Assembly: GCA_963281255.1 (NCBI GenBank)
Contig: OY725495.1
Span: forward strand, 4,154,001 to 4,218,000
DNA: 64,000 bases
Reading direction: 5' to 3'
Source of the DNA: Aphrocallistes beatrix
Lineage: Eukaryota; Porifera; Hexactinellida; Sceptrulophora; Aphrocallistidae
This document shows, piece after piece, positions 53,166-61,278 of the stretch; position 1 is the first letter of the stretch; every line of letters begins with the position of its first letter. The notes beneath the pieces are model-generated. The model was not told the origin of the DNA, ran no database searches, and saw nothing but the letters and a program-made list of their open reading frames with translations. The position numbers were made by a program, and so were the translations under genes.

Positions 53166-54827
53166 CGGAATTCGAAATGGCCATCACTCCTCACACCACG
53201 AGTGAAGTTTTGGTCTCACATCTAGACAACCCTGGCAATTTCTATGTCCAGTTTGCCAATTCTCACGCTCAGCTACAAATTATCAGCGAACAGCTCAACC
53301 AGCACTACTCCAGTCTCAGCGAGAAGGAACTCAACAAGATTACACCCACAAACATAGTCATAGGTGAGCATCATTATCAGCAAGACTTGTATACTGAGCT
53401 CACACCATGAGTTTATCTAGGATTTTCTAATCCGGCACTTTTTTTGGAGGTGATAAAAGTTATATGGCACCCAAACATTGGTTTATCTTGTAATTCCAGG
53501 GGTAATAGCAACCCTGGACCAAAATCATACTGCGAGTACCTTGGCTCCTCGGACGATGCCAGGCTGGCACCTAAAAGTGCCGACCGAGCACCTAGATAAA
53601 CCCCTGGCTCACACCATGCTTGATTGTGACATAGCCTACTCAATATATAGAGAGTAGGCTATGATCGTGAGTATCATCTCATGTTCATGGAGTAGGAGAA
53701 TATTGGGCAACCAAACAGACCTGGCAAAGGCAAACATATCGAAAGAGGCTGAAAAAGAGTTTCGTTGGCGCAACACATTATTAACTAAATAGTGCATCAG
53801 TTAATCAACTCACCAGCAAATTCCTTAGCACCGATGTGTAGACTTCTCAGCTCTCACAATTTCGTCGTGGTTGTTATGGGATCATTACTCACTGCTATCT
53901 CACGATATGCCATATGCCATCACACTGTCTAGTTAAATTATTAGTTGAGAGGCCTCGGTGTGTCCCAACGGGCTAATCTGTCCATGAAATGTAGGGACCA
54001 CTAACTCGTCCAGTGAGCATTTAGAATTTGTTCTTTGATAGGTGCTGTGTGCTGCACTCGATTTTCTCACGACAACATGTGGTACCGAGGCAAGGTGATG
54101 GACGTGTCAAAGAATGAAGTGGTAGTCCAGTACGTAGACTTCGGGAATTCTGAAACAAAAACAGTGAATGACATCAAACTAATGCATCCTAGCTTCTACA
54201 CTCTGCCAGGACAAGCTATCAAGTGCTGCCTGGTGGAGGTTGCTTCCCAGGTGAGTAACTTGGAGGATTGATGTAATTAGTTAATTCAGCCATTATTGAT
54301 ACAAACGTACAGAAACTTTTGCTTGGTACTCGGAATTTCTTAGAATACGTATGGGAAAGGTTGGTCACAACTGTTGCTTATTCAAACAATTGTACATTAA
54401 AAGTAAGTTTCAATTGACACTTGTAAGCTATACCTGATGACAACAATCGTTGCAAAATACTTTAAGTTACACAAGAACAGTTTTCTACACATATACTCGA
54501 TCATATCCTATCAAATTTATTCATTAATTTCATTGTCTTGTGTTAATTTTTGAAATATTATTTCTTATCAGGAGAACTGGCCGATGGAAGCCTGCCAACA
54601 ATTCCAAACACTGACTTTTAACAAAATGCTACACTGTACCTTCCTGAACAAGACAGAGGATGGGAGCTTCTACGTCTCTCTGTCTGACCCTCAGACCAAA
54701 CTCAACATTGCTCATGTTCTCACTACATCTGGATACGCCAAGCCAGTCGCAAAGAAAAGCATACAAAACTCAGACATAAATAGTGATGCTCAGAAAAGTG
54801 TGTACATCAGCGATGTTAAGAGTCCAG
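53166..54827 (+). CDS. Tudor-domain protein, three exons (partial gene)
   Basis: Exons 53166-53363, 54042-54250 and 54572-54827 join in frame (phases 1 and 0; donors G/GTGAGC, CAG/GTGAGT, CAG/GTAGGA). The peptide reads VLVSHLDNPGNFYVQFANSH ... TPTNIVIGAVCCTRFSHDNM + WYRGKV, then VVQYVDFGNSETKTVNDIKL and LPGQAIKCCLVEVASQENWP, ending in a linker (SVYISDVKSP). VSHLDNPGNFYVQF and YVDFGN are the two halves of an extended Tudor domain, which binds methyl-arginine ligands in germ-line RNP proteins (TDRD family). A likely acceptor (CCTAG/CGGAATTCG) precedes the first exon, so upstream exons may be missing. The last donor leads in phase to TRAF7. Confidence 0.85.
53410..53606. mobile_element. Small inverted-repeat element with 12-base target duplication
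   Basis: Present in the Tudor intron at 53.4 kb and absent from the duplicate at 37.7 kb. It is flanked by GCTCACACCATG on both sides (53398-53409 and 53607-53618). Ends GTTTATCTAGG and CCTAGATAAAC, with CCGGCAC/GTGCCGA inside. No coding capacity. Confidence 0.8.
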
Positions 54828-55323
54828 GTAGGAATTTAGGACCAAAATTGTACTGCCAACCAATTGCACTCGTGAGTTAATATTTCCTAAATTACTAATA
54901 AACAATGGACTCTTATAATATTGTGTTACATTTACTATCGTAGATCCTGAATTCAACACGAATACAATGTAGTATAAGATATTGTTGCACATTGCACACA
55001 CTAATCCATGTCAATTTCGTGCATGCGCACCCCATAGATCCTATGTTCACCCAATGAAGTTATTAATTATTACTGTTGTAACATTTTTGTGTTTACTATT
55101 GTACAAATAAAAAGCCCTAGCAACAAACTCGTTTGATCCTTGTTATTAAATCTTTATGGTTTCAAACCAGTTAATTAATTCATGAACTATCAATGAATTA
55201 ATCAAAACTTAACTCTAAATACTAAATAGCATTTGGAATTTCGTTTTTGAACTGAACAAAGTTATAATATCCTTTTTGAGTATATTTGATATTTTGAATG
55301 ATTTATATGTATTTATATTTTAG

Positions 55324-56645
55324 AGAAAAGTGGTTTGTGTACAGTACAGCTAAAATCAAAGGCAACAAGAACAAGTGTACCGTTAGAACCTGAGACAGGG
55401 ACTGAGTTATGTCGAGTTAAGCTAGAGGGAGGTTCATTGGGAGGATACAGAAGTGATATTCTAACCGAAAACCTTTCTGAGAGAGAAACAGCTATCTACA
55501 AATGTACGAGATGTAATGGAATAATGAAAAATGCTTCAATTTCTAACATTGGAAAACAGTTGTGCGTTTGTTGTAAGCGAGAAGATGAACAATCCCTTCC
55601 AAATGAAAACGTCCGTAACACAATTCTATCATTGAAGTGTGCCTGTCCCTTATCCAAGCGAGGCTGTGAGTGGTTGGGTAGGCTGGAGATTGTGGAAAAT
55701 CACCTGACTACATGTGGTCACGTGTATGAGTCGTGTCAGCTGTTATGTGGCGTTGTGACAACACGTGATTAGATGGGAAGGCACGTGCGGGAGGAATGCT
55801 CCCAACGTGAAGAGGCGTGTTTGCACTGTTCGGAAGTGCATAAGGTGTGTGAGATGGTAGAGCATGTGAAAGTGTGTGGGAAGGTATTCATGTTGTGTGA
55901 ATTGGGATGTGGGACACGTGTGCGTCGCGAGAGTATTTTGTTTCATTTCGAGAGTGAGTGTTCTGAAGAGTCAGTTGTGTGTCCGTATGAGAAGTACAGG
56001 TGTGAAGTGGTGGGGTTAAAACGACGAGAGTTAGAACAACATTTGGAAGAGAATAGACTACTACACACAGAACTGAAACTCACTGCTTTAGAGGAGAAGT
56101 TTGAAGAAAGTCAATTAGGTGTTGGTAAGATTGTAGAAAATAATGAATTACTCAAATTGAAAGTTGAATCTTTAGAAAATGAACTGAAAATGAAAGTCCA
56201 AGAAATCGGAATATTGATAGATGTTCCGGTCAGACATGAAAGTAAGATGAAGTGGACTATAAATGAATTTGCTGGGAAGTTTAAGCCTAAACTCGATGCT
56301 GCCGATTCTGACTTTTATATAGTTGCAGGTTATAGATTTAAGTTGACTCATTCTTCTGATGCTTATTATTTTAAAATTAAATTCGATTCTAGAAGTGGAG
56401 ATAATTATGATTCATTACAATGGCCTTTCAAAGCTATTTTTATCACACGAGTGGTTGGTCATATAGACATCAAGAATTCTCTAATTTTCAAAAGTCCTCT
56501 GGTAGATTTATCTCAAGAGCAATATGCAATTTGTGGGTATGATTCTAAAATAACTCGAATTCCTCTCTCTACAGATTTGAAAGAGTTCGTTGAATCAGAC
56601 AGTTTGGAGTTGGAGTTTACAGTTCTAATTCTCCAAAATATTTAG
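55324..56645 (+). pseudogene. TRAF-MATH array copy TRAF7: no ATG, no TATA box, one nonsense codon
   Basis: The copy joins unrelated sequence exactly at the second codon (ATCAAAGGCAACAAG in place of ATTGATGGCAACAAG), so it has no start codon; the TATA box is also missing. The frame is open leftwards to an acceptor TTTTAG/AG at 55322-55323, which would splice in phase with the last Tudor donor. GAG has become TAG at 55770-55772 (TTRD-stop-MGRHV). After it the zinc fingers, coiled coil (VGKIVENNELLKLKVESLEN) and MATH domain (KWTINEFAGKFKPKLDAADS) are open for 290 codons. Either a decayed gene or a chimeric transcript with an early stop. Confidence 0.8.
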
Positions 56646-57673
56646 TTATGAACATTATTTGCTTCCTAATTGCTTCTTGTTTTTATTATTTACCTTTTTC
56701 TACTGTTCCTAATGTATATTTTCTTTGTATTCAAGTTTGATAATATTCAATGTCGTACTGTATGATATGTGAGTTTATTGTAAATCGGAAGATAGGTAAT
56801 AGCTCAAGGATTCAAAATTCAAACGAGTTAGTGGATGTCACGAGACTTAGTGACTCGCTGAATCTTAACATTTTATTGTGACATGTGACTTATAGAGTCA
56901 GCAAATCTAAATCTTTTACAAAGGAGAATATACTAGTAATACAACTGGATAACAATTACCAAATACCAGATGCATTATCCATCTGTAGTGGTTACACCTT
57001 AGTATATTCTAATCTGCTAGCTTAATATTTAACTGATCTTATTCTTAGCTGTTTCACTTGTCACATAACGCAAAATCTGTGTTTGTTACAGTAATTTTTA
57101 GAAATCACTGGGGGCAATACCCATAGATCTCCTTATTGGCTCACTTCGCTCACTCAGGAGTCATTGTTGACCAATCTACATATAATGAAAAATTATAGTG
57201 CAAACCCACCCTGTGAGGAAAATAGCCACCCAGTAATCAGAGCCTAGTCACGCCGATGAGAGGGAGTGCCCTTGGAGATATTTTATATTTCTAGAACGAC
57301 AAGATTGGAAGGATTTGTGCAAATTGTGAAACGAATGTTGTCAGCTTCCAGGGATAAACCCTAGACCCCATTCGGGGGCTTCCAGCGCTCCCTCAGACCC
57401 CAGCTATCGCTAGGCTCCACCAGTATAAAATCCTGGCTACGCCACTGAAGGGAAGGAATGATGTCTTGAAATTTCGCAAGTAGGTAATATGATAGTTTCA
57501 GTTAAGAACTTCTGTACTATTTGGAACACATTAACATCAGTTCTACAATTTTAAAATAGAAATATGCTCTTTACAAATCACAAACAATAACCACGTTTTA
57601 GTAAAAATATGACAAATTCTGATAAAATATGCATCTTATATATTAAAATGCTAGAATTTAAAATTTGAAAATA
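56646..57673. repeat. Spacer after TRAF7, duplicated after TRAF8 (59553-60529)
   Basis: Includes a SINE/LINE-like patch at about 57286-57446 (TTCCAGGGATAAACCCTAGA ... ATCCTGGCTACGCCACTGAA), repeated at about 60175-60321. No gene seen. Confidence 0.65.
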
Positions 57674-57796
57674 CAGTCAACTCCAGTGAATAAGACCACA
57701 TCAATCAGAGGACATTTTAAGCCGAGAACCCTATTAACTGAAAATGTGTGAGAACTATTCCGATCCAAAAGTAGTCCTATTAAGCGGAGTCGACTG
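57674..57796. repeat. MITE, CGGAGTCGACTG family, short copy
   Basis: Left end CAGTCAACTCCAGTGAATAA, right end TTAAGCGGAGTCGACTG. Homologous to 60530-60796 and to part of 42119-42250. Confidence 0.8.
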
Positions 57797-57846
57797 TGTT
57801 ATCTTAATAGCTGGGAGCTTCTATTTGAGTCTATAATTCTTTCCAG

Positions 57847-58082
57847 GTGTGGGTGTGTTGAAAGAGGTGTCCTACGCAATCGGAGATGAGCTGGATGATC
57901 ACAACGAAATGCTGGACGACCTAAACTCCAACCTAGTAACCACGCATTCCCGCCTCGGAACAGTGCAGGCCAAGATGAATAAGGTGCTGGAGCTGAGTGG
58001 GAAGAAGAAGGAGTTGATTTGCATTGTATTGCTGTTAGTGTTGATTATAATTGTGATAATCCTCTTCTTCATTCCTTTCTGA
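57847..58082 (+). CDS. STX6: Last exon of a syntaxin-6-like t-SNARE, copy 1
   Basis: An acceptor TTCCAG/GTGTGGG leads into 77 codons: VGVLKEVSYAIGDELDDHNE, MLDDLNSNLVTTHSRLGTVQ and AKMNKVLELSGKKKELICIV, then a membrane anchor ending ILFFIPF. This is the C-terminal half of a Qc-SNARE motif plus tail anchor, as in syntaxin-6/10, which works in Golgi-endosome fusion. An AATAAA signal 15 bases after the stop fits a true 3' terminal exon. No other syntaxin exon is in the window, so it is either a duplicated end piece or an exon of a gene whose upstream exons were displaced. The exon is identical to copy 2. Confidence 0.85.
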
Positions 58083-58230
58083 ATCTGCTGCTGTGGAATA
58101 AAATGATGTTTGTTGTATATTTATGAGATTTATTGAAGTTATCATTTTAGTAAGGAACATCCAGGTTCCAACATATCTAATTTCAAATTCTATCTTGAAA
58201 GTAAGTATGTATAGTATCTAATCTATTTTG

Positions 58231-58238
58231 TATAAATA
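58231..58238 (+). promoter_or_regulatory. TATA box of TRAF8
   Basis: TATAAATA, 51 bases before the ATG at 58282. Confidence 0.7.
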
Positions 58239-58281
58239 GCATTTAGAGAATTGATATTGATTTGTAATTGAACTGATATTG

Positions 58282-59552
58282 ATGGCAACAAGAACAAGTG
58301 TACCGTTAGAACCTGAGACAGGGACTGAGTTATGTCGAGTTAAGCTAGAGGGAGGTTCATTGGGAGGATACAGAAGTGATATTCTAACCGAAAACCTTTC
58401 TGAGAGAGAAGGAGCTATCTACAAATGTACGAAATGTAATGGAATAATGAAGGATGCAGCCATTTCTAACAAAGGAAAACAGTTGTGTGTTTGTTGTAAG
58501 CTTAAAGATGAACAGATAATTCCAAATGAAAACGTCCGTAACACAATTATATCATTGAAGTGTGCCTGTCCCTTATCCAAGCGAGGTTGTGAGTGGTTGG
58601 GTAGGCTGGAGATTGTGGAAAATCACCTGACTACATGTGGTCACGTGTATGAGTCGTGTCAGCTGTTGTGTGGCGTTGTGACAACACGTGATGAGATGGG
58701 AAGGCACGTGCGGGAGGAATGCTCCCAACGTGAAGAGGCGTGTTTGCACTGTTCGGGAGTGCATAAGGTATGTGAGATGGTAGAGCATGTGAAGGTGTGT
58801 GGGAAGGTATTCGTGTTGTGTGCATTGGGATGTGGGACACGTGTGCGTCGCGAGAGTATTTTGTTTCATCTCTCGAGTGTTCTGAAGAGTCAGTTGTGTG
58901 TCCGTATGAGAAGTACAGGTGTGAAGTGGTGGGGTTAAAACGACGAGAGTTGAAACAACATTTGGAAGAGAATAGACTAATGCACACAGAACTGAAACTC
59001 ACTGCTTTTGAGGGCAAGTTTGATGAAAGTTTTTGTAAGATTGTTAAAAAGAACGAGTTGCTCGGAAAAAAGGTCGAATCTTTAGAAAATGAACTCAAAA
59101 TGAACGTTGAAGAAATCCATTCATTAAAAGATATTCTGATTGGACATGAAAGTAAAGTGAAGTGGACTATAAATGATTTTGCGAAGAAGTTTAGGCTTAA
59201 ACACGCCAATAACTATTCAGATAACTATATTGTTGGAAGTTATAAATTTAATTTAATTTATATTTCTTATTACTCTGGAAATTTTAATATTTATTTCAAT
59301 CCTGTAAGGAGAGATAATTCTGGTTCATTAGAATGGCCTTTCAAAGCTGTTTTTATCACACGAGTGGTTTGTCATAGAGACATCAAGAATTCTCTGATCT
59401 TCAAAGGTCCTCTGATAGTTTTATCTAAAGATCAATTTTGCCGGTCAAATTCTAAAATAGCTTCAATTCCTCTCTCTACAGATTTGAAAGAGCTCATTGA
59501 ATCAGACAGTTTGGAGTTGGAGATTACAGTTCGAATTCTCAAAAATATTTAA
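58282..59552 (+). pseudogene. TRAF-MATH array copy TRAF8, frameshifted by a 4-base deletion
   Basis: Open from ATG through leader, zinc knuckle (CTKCNGIM / LCVCCKLK) and most zinc fingers. Near 58876 one GAGT of the GAGTGAGT present in sister copies is missing (CTCTCGAGTGTTCTG), moving to a frame that stops at 58938. The remainder (last zinc finger, coiled coil KNELLGKKVESLENELKMNV, MATH KWTINDFAKKFRLKHANNYS) is intact in the other frame to 59552. Everything else is gene-like, including the promoter, so inactivation is recent. Confidence 0.88.
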
Positions 59553-60529
59553 TTTTAGTTACGAACATTATTTACTTCCTAAATGTTTCTTGTTTATATT
59601 TGTGTATTCTACTTCCCAATGTATTTCATTGTATTCAAGTTATGACACAAAATGTAGATAATATTCAATACCATTTTGAGTCACTATACACTATATGGTC
59701 TGTGAGTATAATGAAACACCAGAACAGACGTGATAATTCGAGTATTCAAAATTCAATCGAGTTAGTAGATTTTCACTAGACTGAGCGACTCGATGAGTCT
59801 TAACATTTTATCGTGACAGAAAGTCTAAATCTTGTACAAGAGGAGAATCTGATACAAATGGGTAACAATAACCAAATACCTAATGCAATATCCATTTGTA
59901 GTAGTTACACCTTATATTCTAACTTGATAGCATAATATTTAACTGATCTTATTCTTACCTGTTTCACTTGTCGCATAAAATCGCAAAATCTGTCTTTGTT
60001 AGAGTACTTTTTAGAATTTGCTAGGGCCTATGCCCATAGATCTGCATTATAGATTGGTCAATAATGGAGTCATTGTTGACCAATCTATGATGCGAAATTA
60101 TAGTAATCAGAGCCTAGTCACGCCGTTGAGAGGGACTGTCCTTTATATTTTATATTTCTAGAATGACAAGATTAGAAGAATTTGGGCAAATTGTGAAACT
60201 AATGTTGTCAGCTTCCAGAGGTAAACCCTAGACCCCATTCAGGGCTTCCAGTGCTCCCTCAGGCCCACAGCTAGCGCTAGACCCCACCAGTAGAAAATCC
60301 TGGTTACGCCACTGAAGGGAAGGAATGATGTCTTGAAATTTCGTAGGTAGGTAATATGATTGTTTCAGTTAAGAACCTCTGTACTATTTAGAACACATCA
60401 ATATCAGTTCTACAATTTTAATACAGAAATAGGTTCTTTACAAGTCATAAACAATAACCACGTTTTAGTAAAAATATGACAAATTCTGATAAAATATGCA
60501 TAATTATTCAAACCTTAAAATATGAAAGT

Positions 60530-60796
60530 CGACTCAGGTGAATAGAGTCACATCAGTCAGAGGACATTTTGGTTCGATTAACTATATTAAGAGAAAAACT
60601 AGGGGTCAAAAGTGTAAATAGAAATGACCCAGCTTTCATTTTCATTTTCAGTTACTTTCAATTAACTTTCACTTTCACTTCAACATTCCTGGACGTGAAC
60701 TGGATAATTATTAATTAATCGAAAATATTTTGTATTAGTTTCTATGTGTGAGAACTATTCCGGTCCAAAAGTAGTCCTATTAAGCGGAGTCGACTG
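60530..60796. repeat. MITE, CGGAGTCGACTG family, long copy carrying an insertion
   Basis: Partner of 57674-57796, enlarged by the dispersed repeat at 60602-60700 (AGGGGTCAAAAGTGTAAATA ... TGACCCAGCTTTCATTTTCA, as at 24537). The insertion is absent from the 57.7-kb partner, so it arrived after the TRAF7/8 unit duplication. Confidence 0.75.
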
Positions 60797-60846
60797 TATT
60801 ATCTTAATAGCTGGGAGCTTCTATTTGAGTCTGTAATTGTTTTCAG

Positions 60847-61082
60847 GTGTGGGTGTGTTGAAAGAGGTGTCCTACGCAATCGGAGATGAGCTGGATGATC
60901 ACAACGAAATGCTGGACGACCTAAACTCCAACCTAGTAACCACGCATTCCCGCCTCGGAACAGTGCAGGCCAAGATGAATAAGGTGCTGGAGCTGAGTGG
61001 GAAGAAGAAGGAGTTGATTTGCATTGTATTGCTGTTAGTGTTGATTATAATTGTGATAATCCTCTTCTTCATTCCTTTCTGA
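60847..61082 (+). CDS. STX6: Last exon of a syntaxin-6-like t-SNARE, copy 2
   Basis: Identical in sequence to 57847-58082, including acceptor (TTTCAG/GTGTGGG), stop and downstream AATAAA. The flanking DNA between the copies differs by many substitutions and indels, while the exon shows none that I can see. It precedes TRAF9 as copy 1 precedes TRAF8. Confidence 0.85.
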
Positions 61083-61227
61083 ACTGCTGCTGTGGAATAA
61101 AATGATGTTTGTTGTATATTTATGAGATTTATTGAAGTTATCATTTTAGTAAGGAATCCAGGTTACAACATATCTAATTTCAAATTCTATCTTGAAAGTA
61201 AGTATGTATAGTATCTAATCTATTTTC

Positions 61228-61235
61228 TATAAATA
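61228..61235 (+). promoter_or_regulatory. TATA box of TRAF9
   Basis: TATAAATA, 51 bases before the ATG at 61279. Confidence 0.75.
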
Positions 61236-61278
61236 GCATCTAGAGAATTGATATTGATTTGTAATTGAACTGATATTG

